Assembly (NCBI GenBank): GCA_938005265.1
Contig: CALLOA010000006.1
Coordinates: forward strand, 30,134 to 94,133
Reading direction: 5' to 3'
From: an uncultured Granulosicoccaceae bacterium
Lineage (GTDB): Bacteria; Pseudomonadota; Gammaproteobacteria; Granulosicoccales; Granulosicoccaceae
Length of the DNA stretch: 64,000 bases
Of this stretch, positions 56,137 to 64,000 are shown piece after piece. The notes under the pieces were generated by a model. That model searched no databases and was not told the DNA's origin. It was given only the letters and a program-made list of their open reading frames with translations. Position 1 is the stretch's first letter. Each line of letters starts with the position of its first letter. The position numbers and the translations under genes were made by a program.

Positions 56137-56174
56137 CCGGATTACTTATTCAACCTAATAACCGTTCAAGCGGA

Positions 56175-57269
56175 TTACCGTTCAAATATCACCATGTGGT
56201 CCAGCCTTAGCTTCACCCCGATATTTTCGCCAACTTCGTGATTGAAATGACTTGGTACCAGACATAGCACGCGTGTGCTTCCCGGCATGCGCAGAGTGTA
56301 CAAGTGATCAGCACCACGAAAGTCCTTGGCTATGACTGTACCCTTGTTGGGGCTGTTTTCATCGTGCACTATGTCGTCCGGCCGTACCAGCAAATCAATC
56401 TGTGTGCCCGCTTTGTAATGGCGTGACAGTTCACCACTGATAATGCCTAATTCTGTTTGAATCTGGTTTTCGTGCATGGTGTTACCACAGATAAATACGC
56501 CCTCGCCAATAAAATTTGCCACGAAGCGTTCAGCCGGCCGGTGATAGAGATCCCAGGCGCTATCCCATTGCAACAACCGACCGTCCGACATTACACCGAT
56601 GCGGTCAGCAATTGCAAAGGCTTCGTGCTGGTCGTGGGTAACCAAAATGGCGGTAATGCCATCGCGTTTTAACAGGTCGCGAACTTCATGTGCCAGCTTG
56701 ACGCGCAGTTCGGTGTCCTGGCTGGAGAATGGTTCATCCAGCAGCAGCAGATTGGGTCGCGGTGCCATCGCCCGGATTAGCGCCACCCGTTGCTGCTGTC
56801 CGCCTGATAATTGATGTGGGTAGCTTTTGGCGTAATCCTGCATGCCCACCAAATCCAGTAACTCTTCAACACGTTGGGATTTCTCTTTCGACGGCGCTTT
56901 ACCCATGCCGAAAGCGATGTTCTGTGCCACTGTCAGGTGAGGGAAAAGCGCCAGGTCCTGGAATACCATGCCGATTCGCCGCGATTCGGGAGACTCACTG
57001 AAGTGACTGCAGGCTATTTCCTGCCCCCTAACTGCAATCGAGCCTGCCGCGGGTTGTTCAAAGCCGGCAATGGTGCGCAGCAAGGTTGTTTTACCGCAAC
57101 CACTTGGCCCGACAAGGCAACCAATCTCTCCTTGTTCAATCTGCAGGGATACCTGCTCCACTACGGGGGTCTGGTCAAGAGTGACGCAGACACGGTCCAG
57201 CGCCAGCAGTGTATCCTGCTGGGTGGTGCTGTCATCAGCCCCGTGTATTTCTGGTAGAGAAAATTTCAT
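56175..57269 (-). CDS. ABC transporter ATP-binding protein, FbpC/polyamine-like, lone subunit
   Basis: 364 residues from ATG 57269; the upstream open frame is not protein-like. The ABC domain is intact: Walker A GPSGCGKTTLLRTI, Q-loop MVFQDLALFPHL, signature LSGGQQQRVALIRAMA, Walker B LLLLDEPFSSQD, H-loop THDQHEAFAIADRI. A C-terminal TOBE-like domain with DLLVRPDDIVHDE follows, as in ferric-iron (FbpC) and spermidine/sulfate importers. No permease or binding protein is adjacent, so its partners lie elsewhere and the substrate is unknown; iron is the best guess from sequence texture. Confidence 0.88.
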   Translation of the reverse strand: MKFSLPEIHGADDSTTQQDTLLALDRVCVTLDQTPVVEQVSLQIEQGEIGCLVGPSGCGKTTLLRTIAGFEQPAAGSIAVRGQEIACSHFSESPESRRIGMVFQDLALFPHLTVAQNIAFGMGKAPSKEKSQRVEELLDLVGMQDYAKSYPHQLSGGQQQRVALIRAMAPRPNLLLLDEPFSSQDTELRVKLAHEVRDLLKRDGITAILVTHDQHEAFAIADRIGVMSDGRLLQWDSAWDLYHRPAERFVANFIGEGVFICGNTMHENQIQTELGIISGELSRHYKAGTQIDLLVRPDDIVHDENSPNKGTVIAKDFRGADHLYTLRMPGSTRVLCLVPSHFNHEVGENIGVKLRLDHMVIFER

Positions 57270-57402
57270 GTTATGAGCTCGAGTAAGCCTTATTATACAA
57301 GGCATTTGCTCAGGTCTGTGTACATCCCCCCGAAATTGCCAAGCTGTCGTATCATAGTCTGCAGGACAGTGCCTTGCGCGTGGATTGTGGTGGCTAAAAT
57401 CT

Positions 57403-60400
57403 ATGGTTAAAAAAAAACCAGCGGCGAAGCCGACACGCCGGTCTGCGGGCTCACGCAACGTAGCTGGTGCTGACAGTAAGCCAAAAAAAAAGAAGTCCAC
57501 TATCAAAATTCCAGCCGGTGACAGTACAAGCGGTGTCAGCGAATCCCTCAATTCAGGGGTGACAGGCACCGTGCCCGAACTGCTTGAACTGGCCAGGTCG
57601 CTGGCCGGAGAGCTCTATCCGGTTGCTGTGACTAATGCAGAGACGTTGCTGGAACACGTGCAAATCGATTTTGATGCGCCGGATGACGTTGGCGCACAGC
57701 TGGTTTACCTGCAATGTTGTAGCGATTTTCTGCGTGAATCCATCACGATCGAACCCCTGCTACTGCAGGAATTATTGTTATCTGACCTGAAAGCTGACCG
57801 AGCTGGCGATCATTATCATTCTTCGGCCCAAGCGTTGTTACTGTCGGTGACAGCAGTAGCCACTGAACATGATCCACTGGATGAAGACACCTTTATGCAA
57901 GCGTTGCGACGCTGGCGTCGTTTTGAAATGCTGCGGATACTTTGGCGGGACTTGATTGGCTTTGGCGATACGGCGTCTACATTGGAATGCTTGAGTGCGC
58001 TTGCAGATGCTGCCGTATCTGTGGCCGAACAATTTTCCTACCTGAATTTGCAACGGCGCTTTGGCGTACCTGTCAACGAACAAGGTGAAGAACAACGAGT
58101 TATTGTTCTGGGTATGGGCAAGCTTGGTGGGCGAGAACTGAATTTTTCTTCAGATATCGATCTTATTCTCGTGTTCCCGGAAGCTGGTGAAACCTGTTTG
58201 CCTGACAGTAACTCCTGTGTTTCATCCGGCTTGCGGGTAAAACAGATCAGCAATGAAGAATTTTTTCATAAGCAGGCCCAGGCTATTGTGAAGCTGCTTG
58301 GCAAAGTTACGGTAGACGGTTTTGTTTTCAGGGTCGATTTGCGCTTGCGTCCTTTTGGCAGTAGCGGCCCCCTGGCAATCAATTTTCTGGGGCTTGAAAA
58401 TTACTACCTGTTGCAGGGGCGTGAGTGGGAACGTTATGCCATGATCAAGGCGCGCCCGCTGACGGGATGCAAATCAAGGCAATCCGAGTTGCTTGAATTG
58501 CTGCGGCCCTTTGTGTATCGGCGATATCTTGATTACACGGTGTTTGAATCCTTGCGCGAGCTAAAACTTGCAATAGCCAGCGAATTGGAAAAAAAAGGAG
58601 AAGCGCTGAATATCAAGACGGGTATGGGCGGTATCCGTGAAATCGAATTTATCGGACAGGCTTTCCAGTTGTTGCGTGGTGGAAGGGAGCCTGAACTGCA
58701 GCAGCGTGAAATTCTCAAGGTGCTGGATCAATTGCAAGATAGCAAATTGATGGAACAACAGGATGTCAGGCAACTTAAGTCTTCTTACGAATTTCTACGC
58801 CGCCTTGAAAATCGTTTGCAGATGTTGAGAGATGAGCAGGAGCATTGTTTACCTGACAAGCCAGAAAGTTGTAATCGAATTGCACTTGGTATGCGGCTGG
58901 ATAGTTTTAACTCGTTGCAGAATGAGCTGAATGCCCATCGCAAGACAGTTAACCGTCTATTTAGCGAGTTATTCAGCTTTGACAAATCAGATGGGCAGCA
59001 AGAGTCTGGTGTGGGTTCTGGCCTTAGTGAAGAAAAAGCCGGGCCAGTATCTTTGCAGTTGGATGATTTGCAAAGCTGGTTGCAGGAAAAGGGGTTCAAG
59101 CAATCTGAAGAATTGGCCTATAGAATTGATGAGTTTCGGCAAGGGAGCTTTTATGCCAGCCTCACAGAAGTAGCACGTCAGCGCGCGGAAAAATTACTGC
59201 CCCGGTTGGTAGCGGCCGCCGCTAACTGCATTTCTCCAGACAATCGTTTTGGAAATACACAACATAAAAATGCCGAGAGTTCTCTTAAGGACTCGGCTTT
59301 AGTCGGTATCGCAGGCGACCAGGATGCTACTTTGCTGCGGCTACTTGAGCTGACACGCGCGATAGCGGGGCGCAGTGGTTACCTGCAAATTCTGATCGAA
59401 CGCCCCGCCGCGCTGGAACTTCTTTCAGGCTTGTTTGCGTGCAGTTCCTGGCTCGCAGAATTTGTCACTCGTCACCCGATTGTCATTGATGAGTTACTCG
59501 ATGAGCGCAGTTTGCGCGAATTACCCAAAGCGGCTGAACTTCAGGATTTGGCGGCATCCAGCCTGATGCGTTTGCAGCATGAGGATCTCGGTATGCAGAT
59601 GGATACTTTACGTCAGTTCAAGCAAGCTAACACTATGCGGGTTGCAGTGTCAGGTCTGTATGGTCTGCACGATATCCGCTCGGTAGGTCAGCAGTTGACA
59701 CTAATCGCCGATGCTGCATTGGCTGCCGCAAGCCAGGTAGTACTGGCGCAAATGTACGCGCAGCACGGTAAGCCCGGGTTTAACGATGCTAAAAACCAAC
59801 AGCGGGCGGAATTTGCGATAGTAGCTTACGGCAAGCTGGGTAGTTCCGAGATGGGGCTGGGCTCTGATCTGGATATTGTATTCCTGCATGACAGCGAAGA
59901 TGATGAGCAGCAGAGCGAAGGTGAGCGCTCATTGAGTAACGCTCAGTACTTTGCCCGCAGTGCACAAAAAATAGTGCATTTCATCTCGACGCTGACACCG
60001 GCAGGCGTGCTTTACAAAATCGATGCTCGGCTGCGCCCCAACGGGCGCTCCGGTATGCTGGTCAGCAGCCTGCAAAGCTTTGAGAGTTACCAGAGTACAC
60101 AAGCGTGGCTTTGGGAACATCAAGCGCTGGTTCGCGCACGTGTGGTTGTTGGCAGTAGTGCTTTTAGGCAAGAATTTAATCTTATCCGCGCACGCATTCT
60201 GGGCACTGAACGGGAACAGGAATCCACGGCTTCAGAAGTGGCGGATATGCGTGCTCGTATGGCTCAGGAGAGTGTGGGTACGGGGGAAAATCTGTTTGAT
60301 GTAAAGCATGGGCGTGGTGGCCTTGTCGATATCGAATTTATGGTTCAATATCTGGTGCTGGTTGCCGCCTGCGAACATCCGCAAATGCTGGATAATAGAG

Positions 60401-60612
60401 ATAATATAGGGCTACTGAGGCAGGCAGCTGAATGTGATCTGCTCAGTCACGAGGTTGTCGAGAGACTTATCGAGGCCTGCCAGCATTGGCATAGCCGGAT
60501 CCACCAGATGTCGCTGCAGGAAAGTCGCGCGGTAATAGCTATTGATGGTGAAGTTGAGAAATACCGGAATTGGGTCAAAAAGGCCTGGTCTGACTTGTTG
60601 CCTGAATATTGA
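57403..60612 (+). CDS. glnE: Glutamine synthetase adenylyltransferase/deadenylylase
   Basis: 1069 residues from ATG 57403 (E. coli 946). GlnE adds or removes AMP on glutamine synthetase according to nitrogen status. Two nucleotidyltransferase domains with intact metal Asp pairs: an N-terminal deadenylylase (GMGKLGGRELNFSSDIDLIL, about residue 237) and a C-terminal adenylyltransferase (AYGKLGSSEMGLGSDLDIV, about 810). Between them are helical regulatory domains. An extra Lys/Arg-rich N-terminus (about 1-45) is unlike E. coli. It shares the window with ntrYX, but no shared control is shown. ilvE follows after 191 bp. Confidence 0.96.
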   Translation: MVKKKPAAKPTRRSAGSRNVAGADSKPKKKKSTIKIPAGDSTSGVSESLNSGVTGTVPELLELARSLAGELYPVAVTNAETLLEHVQIDFDAPDDVGAQLVYLQCCSDFLRESITIEPLLLQELLLSDLKADRAGDHYHSSAQALLLSVTAVATEHDPLDEDTFMQALRRWRRFEMLRILWRDLIGFGDTASTLECLSALADAAVSVAEQFSYLNLQRRFGVPVNEQGEEQRVIVLGMGKLGGRELNFSSDIDLILVFPEAGETCLPDSNSCVSSGLRVKQISNEEFFHKQAQAIVKLLGKVTVDGFVFRVDLRLRPFGSSGPLAINFLGLENYYLLQGREWERYAMIKARPLTGCKSRQSELLELLRPFVYRRYLDYTVFESLRELKLAIASELEKKGEALNIKTGMGGIREIEFIGQAFQLLRGGREPELQQREILKVLDQLQDSKLMEQQDVRQLKSSYEFLRRLENRLQMLRDEQEHCLPDKPESCNRIALGMRLDSFNSLQNELNAHRKTVNRLFSELFSFDKSDGQQESGVGSGLSEEKAGPVSLQLDDLQSWLQEKGFKQSEELAYRIDEFRQGSFYASLTEVARQRAEKLLPRLVAAAANCISPDNRFGNTQHKNAESSLKDSALVGIAGDQDATLLRLLELTRAIAGRSGYLQILIERPAALELLSGLFACSSWLAEFVTRHPIVIDELLDERSLRELPKAAELQDLAASSLMRLQHEDLGMQMDTLRQFKQANTMRVAVSGLYGLHDIRSVGQQLTLIADAALAAASQVVLAQMYAQHGKPGFNDAKNQQRAEFAIVAYGKLGSSEMGLGSDLDIVFLHDSEDDEQQSEGERSLSNAQYFARSAQKIVHFISTLTPAGVLYKIDARLRPNGRSGMLVSSLQSFESYQSTQAWLWEHQALVRARVVVGSSAFRQEFNLIRARILGTEREQESTASEVADMRARMAQESVGTGENLFDVKHGRGGLVDIEFMVQYLVLVAACEHPQMLDNRDNIGLLRQAAECDLLSHEVVERLIEACQHWHSRIHQMSLQESRAVIAIDGEVEKYRNWVKKAWSDLLPEY

Positions 60613-60803
60613 CATCGGCTGGTGATCCAGCAGGGCAGAAAAGCCATTCATGCTGTGAAACCCTGGTAATAGATCGGGCACGGGCAGCTTTAGCAAAATA
60701 ATTGCATGCCTAACCACGTAAAATTAGTAATAAATTAAGTAAAAATAAAATCCGGCAAAGAATCGACTATTCGTACTGCCGCAATACACTAACGAGAAAG
60801 AAA

Positions 60804-61724
60804 ATGAGTTTTGCTGATCGTGACGGTTTTATCTGGATGGATGGAGAACTTGTGCCATGGCGCGAGGCTCAGGTACACGTACTGACACATACGCTGCACT
60901 ATGGCATGGGTGTGTTTGAAGGTGTACGAGCTTACGAAACGGATGATGGCTCTGCGGTTTTCCGAATGCAGGATCATACCCGACGCCTGTTTGATTCAGC
61001 CAAGATTATGGGTATGGAGATTCCCTACGACGAACAGACGGTCAACGAGGCGCAGCTTGAAGTACTGCGGGCCAATAAGCTGCGTTCCGCCTACCTCAGA
61101 CCGATGGCCTTTTATGGTTCTGAAGGAATGGGTTTGCGAGCAGACTCCTTGAGTGTTCATTTGTCGATTGCTGCCTGGGAGTGGGGCGCGTACCTCGGGG
61201 CTGAGAATATGCAGCGCGGGATTCGTATCAAAACCTCATCTTTCACTCGACATCATGTGAATATTGCGATGTGCAGAGCCAAGGCGAATGGCCAGTACAT
61301 CAATTCGATGCTGGCCTTACGCGAAGCGCTAACCGACGGCTACGATGAAGCGTTACTGTTGGATAATGAAGGGTATGTTGCTGAAGGTAGTGGTGAGAAC
61401 TTCTTCATGGTTCGTAAAGGGGTCATATATACACCTGATCTGGCCTCGGCACTTGAAGGCATTACACGTAACACTGTGATGTCCATGGCGCAGGAACTGG
61501 GATTTGAATTGCGAGAGCGACGTATCACTCGTGATGAGGTTTATATTTGCGATGAAGCTTTTTTCAGCGGTACCGCTGCCGAAGTCACACCCATTCGCGA
61601 ACTTGACAACCGTACTATCGGGAATGGTAGCAGAGGCCCCGTCACTGAAAAACTACAATCTCTTTATTTTGAAACGGTCGCAGGCAAGAACAGCAAACAC
61701 GAAGAGTGGCTCACCAGAGTCTAG
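60804..61724 (+). CDS. ilvE: Branched-chain amino acid aminotransferase
   Basis: 306 residues, class IV aminotransferase. Final step of valine, leucine and isoleucine synthesis. Landmarks: DGFIWMDGELVPWREAQVHV, HYGMGVFEGVRAYE, HTRRLFDSAKIMGME, the PLP Lys in CRAKANGQYINSMLALREA, and EGSGENFFMVRKGV near the C-terminal core, then FFSGTAAEVTPIRE. Full length. glnE-ilvE adjacency matches several gammaproteobacteria. SD-like GAGAAAG precedes the ATG. Confidence 0.97.
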   Translation: MSFADRDGFIWMDGELVPWREAQVHVLTHTLHYGMGVFEGVRAYETDDGSAVFRMQDHTRRLFDSAKIMGMEIPYDEQTVNEAQLEVLRANKLRSAYLRPMAFYGSEGMGLRADSLSVHLSIAAWEWGAYLGAENMQRGIRIKTSSFTRHHVNIAMCRAKANGQYINSMLALREALTDGYDEALLLDNEGYVAEGSGENFFMVRKGVIYTPDLASALEGITRNTVMSMAQELGFELRERRITRDEVYICDEAFFSGTAAEVTPIRELDNRTIGNGSRGPVTEKLQSLYFETVAGKNSKHEEWLTRV

Positions 61725-61870
61725 TTTTCCAAGTTAATTTGCTAGTTTGGTTTGCTTTAGCCATAGTGGGCACGATATTCCAGTGTTTGCATTTAATGGT
61801 TTGCACATAATGTGGTGACTTTGCCTGACAACACAGGCAGACACAGAAGAATTAGACGAGACAACCTGAT

Positions 61871-62065
61871 ATGAGTAGCCAAAATTCCGAAAGCGTAGTA
61901 ACTGTAACGAAGGATGACTTACCATTGCATTGTCCGACATCGGATAGCCCCCTCTGGGCTTCGCATCCGCGGGTATTTATAGCGGTAGAAGAATCTGGCG
62001 AAGCCAGTTGCCCCTACTGTGGAACCCGCTATCGCCTGGATACGGTTGTGAGCTCGAGTCCGTAA
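61871..62065 (+). CDS. CHCC-type zinc-finger protein
   Basis: 64 residues. Zinc-binding pattern Cys21, His32, Cys47-x2-Cys50 (LHCPTSD, SHPRVFI, ASCPYCGTRYRLD), matching the small zf-CHCC family related to a mitochondrial complex I assembly subunit (NDUFS6 type). The bacterial role is not known. It lies between ilvE and kdkA, a common site for this gene in gammaproteobacteria. Confidence 0.9.
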   Translation: MSSQNSESVVTVTKDDLPLHCPTSDSPLWASHPRVFIAVEESGEASCPYCGTRYRLDTVVSSSP

Positions 62066-62118
62066 CGAGCGTTAATTAAACACTCGTTTTAACCGCTTGC
62101 TCTTTCCGCGGGGTCGTT

Positions 62119-62949
62119 GTGGGCTATTTTCGCGATGGTCGATTTCATTATCGATTTACTAACAAATTCGCTAACAAATTCGCTAAAAATTTTGCTACAA
62201 AAGAACCGACCACGTCTAACAAAGCAGCAACAAACCAACTTGTAAACCCTGATACACCCTTCGATCCTCGCTTTTTTGATCCTGTCTATTGTCTCTCGCT
62301 AGAGGGCGCTCGAGCTGTAACAGAAGGGCGCGGTACCGCTGTGATTTTTCCGGCGGCACGCCGTTGCTTACTGCTGAAAAACTACCATCGTGGTGGTTTG
62401 ATGAGGCACATCAGTGCGAATGCCTATCTCTGGACTGGTCTGCAGCGGACGCGAGTCTGGAGCGAATTCGAATTATTGATTTCTATGTCACAGTTGGGCT
62501 TGCCGGTTCCGGACCCCTTTGCCTGCTGTGTGGAGCAGGGCACTCTGACTTATAAGGCAAGTCTGATTGTCGAGGTGGTCGAAAACCAGGGTAGTCTTTC
62601 GCAAGTGATACAAAATAACGGATTTGAGGGGCTGGACTGGCGTGCCATCGGTGCATTCTTAGGACGCTTTGGAGGCCGACAGATCTACCACGCCGATCTG
62701 AACGCCAGCAATATTCTGGTCCAGCAAAACCGTACATTTGTTCTTATCGATTTCGACAAGAGTTACCAGATTAACGGTGTACGCGCGCCACTTTTTCGCA
62801 TTATTTACGAAAAACGCATGCTACGCCGCCTGCGCCGTTCCCTACTAAAAATCAAACCCTTGCCTACTCAAGTGAATCAGACTTTCAGCGACGAGATGTG
62901 GGAGTTGATGTTGCTTGGGTACCGTGAGAGTGTGCGAGACTTGGGCTAG
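62119..62949 (+). CDS. kdkA: 3-deoxy-D-manno-octulosonic acid (Kdo) kinase
   Basis: 276 residues from GTG 62119. KdkA phosphorylates Kdo of the lipid A core at O-4, using a kinase-like fold. Conserved: GRGTAVIFPAARRCLLLKNYHRGGLMRH (nucleotide Lys), FELLISMSQLGLPVPDPFA, YHADLNASNILVQQ (catalytic His-x-Asp-Leu-Asn) and LIDFDKSYQ (metal Asp). The first about 50 residues are an extension with a 12-bp repeat (NKFANKF). It is convergent with waaA, whose product adds Kdo, so the two belong to the same inner-core LPS step. An E. coli-type WaaP kinase is the main alternative, but the fit to KdkA is better. Confidence 0.9.
   Translation: MGYFRDGRFHYRFTNKFANKFAKNFATKEPTTSNKAATNQLVNPDTPFDPRFFDPVYCLSLEGARAVTEGRGTAVIFPAARRCLLLKNYHRGGLMRHISANAYLWTGLQRTRVWSEFELLISMSQLGLPVPDPFACCVEQGTLTYKASLIVEVVENQGSLSQVIQNNGFEGLDWRAIGAFLGRFGGRQIYHADLNASNILVQQNRTFVLIDFDKSYQINGVRAPLFRIIYEKRMLRRLRRSLLKIKPLPTQVNQTFSDEMWELMLLGYRESVRDLG
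62159..62194. repeat. 12-bp tandem repeat in the kdkA N-terminus
   Basis: Units CTAACAAATTCG (62159-62170 and 62171-62182, identical) and CTAAAAATTTTG (62183-62194). They encode Thr/Ala-Asn-Lys-Phe steps in the non-conserved N-terminus of KdkA. Confidence 0.9.
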
Positions 62950-62995
62950 CATGGCATTGGACCGCACAAGCAGTCTGAATCGGTCGTATCTAGGA

Positions 62996-64000
62996 TTACG
63001 CGGCTAGGAACGTTCGCAACCGTTGAAGGTAGTTGTCAAGTATCTCGGCTTCAGCGACTTCAGACCGGGATTGCAGTAATACTTTCGCACGTTGTGCCTG
63101 CGCCATACGTTCTTTGTCGTCATCGAGCAGCTGGGCAAGTTTAGCAACAACATCGTGCGCAGTTTCTGCTTGCAGGATTGCATTGGCTTGTTGCAACAGC
63201 CTCAACTCTTCCTCGAAGTTATACATTTGTGGACCGACGACGATAGCGCAGCCAGCTTGTGCAGCTTCAAGAATGTTATGTCCACCAACCGCAACCAGAG
63301 AGCCACCGACGAAAGTCACAGCGGCGCTCCCGTAAAATTGCTCTAATTCGCCAAGCGTATCTGCAATGTAGATTTGGGTCGTGTCCGGTGGTGTTTTCTC
63401 AACGGTACGTCGGCAGCATTGCGCGCCGAGGTTTCTGATTCCTGTTTCTATTTTCCCGCCTCGTTCAGGGTGTCTAGGCACCACAATGAGTAACTCACGG
63501 CGTTGCAATTTCAGCCATTCGCGAACCAGCTGATCTTCTTCATTATCATGTGTCGATGCCAGTAAACAGGTGGTTCGCCCTTGAAATTTTGTTGCAATGT
63601 CTGTTGCGTTGGTAACCGAGCTTGCTTGTGTTAGTTGCAGGTGTTTAAGGTTACCAGCGCAGTAAATATCGGGTTTGGCGTTCAGATGATTGTGTGCTTC
63701 GGCAAATTCAAGTAGCTGCGTAAAGCCGTTAGCATCAGCTTCAGAACGAGCCAGGATCAGGTCGGCTGAAGCCAATGCCGATGTCAGGGCAGGTGCGATT
63801 GTTTTGGCTGCCAGGCCTGTGGTGATGCGGCGGGTTTTTTCTGAAAGCCTGCCATTGATGATGGCTAGCGGTACAGATTGTTTTTCACAATGAGCATACA
63901 GACAAGGCCAGATCTCGGTTTCGACGACGAGTGCACAGCTCGGTTTCATCTGTTTCAGAAAACGGCTGACGGGAAAACTGTAGTCGATGGGCAGGTAGGC
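62996..64000 (-). CDS. waaA: Kdo transferase WaaA (3-deoxy-D-manno-octulosonic acid transferase), N-terminal part outside window
   Basis: The frame stays open to base 64000, so the N-terminus is outside; at least 334 C-terminal residues are present. WaaA transfers Kdo from CMP-Kdo to the lipid A precursor at the inner membrane. Visible: YLPIDYSFPVSRFLKQM (in the first visible codons), VVETEIWPCLYAHCEK, INGRLSEKTRRI, LLASTHDNEEDQLV, VPRHPERGGKIE, VTFVGGSLVAVGGHNILEAAQAG (the glycosyltransferase C-terminal signature), and ending with a helical tail. Convergent with kdkA, with no gene in the 46 bp between them. Apart from the missing N-terminus, no damage is seen. Confidence 0.95.
   Translation of the reverse strand, partial: AYLPIDYSFPVSRFLKQMKPSCALVVETEIWPCLYAHCEKQSVPLAIINGRLSEKTRRITTGLAAKTIAPALTSALASADLILARSEADANGFTQLLEFAEAHNHLNAKPDIYCAGNLKHLQLTQASSVTNATDIATKFQGRTTCLLASTHDNEEDQLVREWLKLQRRELLIVVPRHPERGGKIETGIRNLGAQCCRRTVEKTPPDTTQIYIADTLGELEQFYGSAAVTFVGGSLVAVGGHNILEAAQAGCAIVVGPQMYNFEEELRLLQQANAILQAETAHDVVAKLAQLLDDDKERMAQAQRAKVLLQSRSEVAEAEILDNYLQRLRTFLAA

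Noticed and set aside
57270..57569. Upstream extension of the ABC ATPase frame
   Set aside because: Translation overlaps the glnE start and looks random; ATG 57269 gives the expected family start.

Overview
This window reads as chromosomal DNA from a deep-branching gammaproteobacterium. The support is lineage-typical gene content and order: fabA-fabB, dusB-fis-purH, def-fmt-rsmB, glnE-ilvE, an LPS Kdo kinase beside waaA, aerobic hemF, DsbD and FxsA. GC content looks moderate (near 50 %) and coding density is high. I see no rRNA, tRNA, IS element, prophage or CRISPR array. A Chromatiales-, Granulosicoccus- or Arenicella-like organism would fit, but that placement is inference.

Layout. 1-4 kb: a cut-off phosphohistidine phosphatase, an M20 dipeptidase, a TerB/DUF533-like protein and a PhnP-like metallo-hydrolase. 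4.2-8.6 kb: a surface cluster with a secreted Gly/Asp/Ser-repeat protein, an OmpA-domain barrel protein and a convergent calcium-repeat protein; two of these end in a hydrophobic-plus-Arg tail. 8.8-14.3 kb: a class V aminotransferase, a TPP enzyme, a spermidine-synthase-fold protein, a candidate structured RNA, an AhpD-like protein and a lipoprotein. 14.3-20.8 kb: an EamA exporter, DsbD, FxsA and groESL under a perfect CIRCE operator. 21-28.3 kb: a GGDEF/EAL protein, tag, an acyl-CoA ligase, a thiolase without its second catalytic Cys, fabA and fabB. 28.4-37.6 kb: srkA, accBC-prmA, a DUF3426 protein, dusB-fis and purH. 37.7-41.1 kb: aroE/DUF192 facing away from an OmpA protein and a CPBP-type intramembrane protease. 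41.1-45.4 kb (minus): hemF, tsaC, dprA and a LysM lipoprotein. 45.6-56.1 kb (plus): def-fmt-rsmB-DUF4390-ntrYX-trkA-trkH-TPR. 56.2-64 kb: a lone ABC ATPase, glnE, ilvE, a CHCC zinc finger, kdkA and a truncated waaA.

How the genes work together. Lipid supply (accBC, fabA, fabB, acyl-CoA ligase, thiolase) and envelope assembly (LPS Kdo enzymes, OmpA proteins, DsbD, lipoproteins) dominate. A second theme is translation and protein maturation (def, fmt, rsmB, prmA, dusB, tsaC, groESL). A third is nitrogen and potassium control (NtrYX, TrkAH, GlnE).

Most unusual features. (1) A terminator-ended intergenic RNA at about 12.82-12.97 kb with a near-perfect anti-SD match, a four-codon ORF and mutually exclusive long helices. 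(2) An NtrX-type regulator whose AAA+ domain has lost every catalytic and sigma54 motif. (3) A Fis gene with a 124-residue 5' extension carrying three DnaA-box-like 9-mers at 12-bp pitch. (4) dprA with its ribosome-binding site inside a perfect 13-bp hairpin. (5) Recurrent short in-frame tandem duplications at gene starts and in upstream regions. Several genes also lack a convincing canonical start codon.
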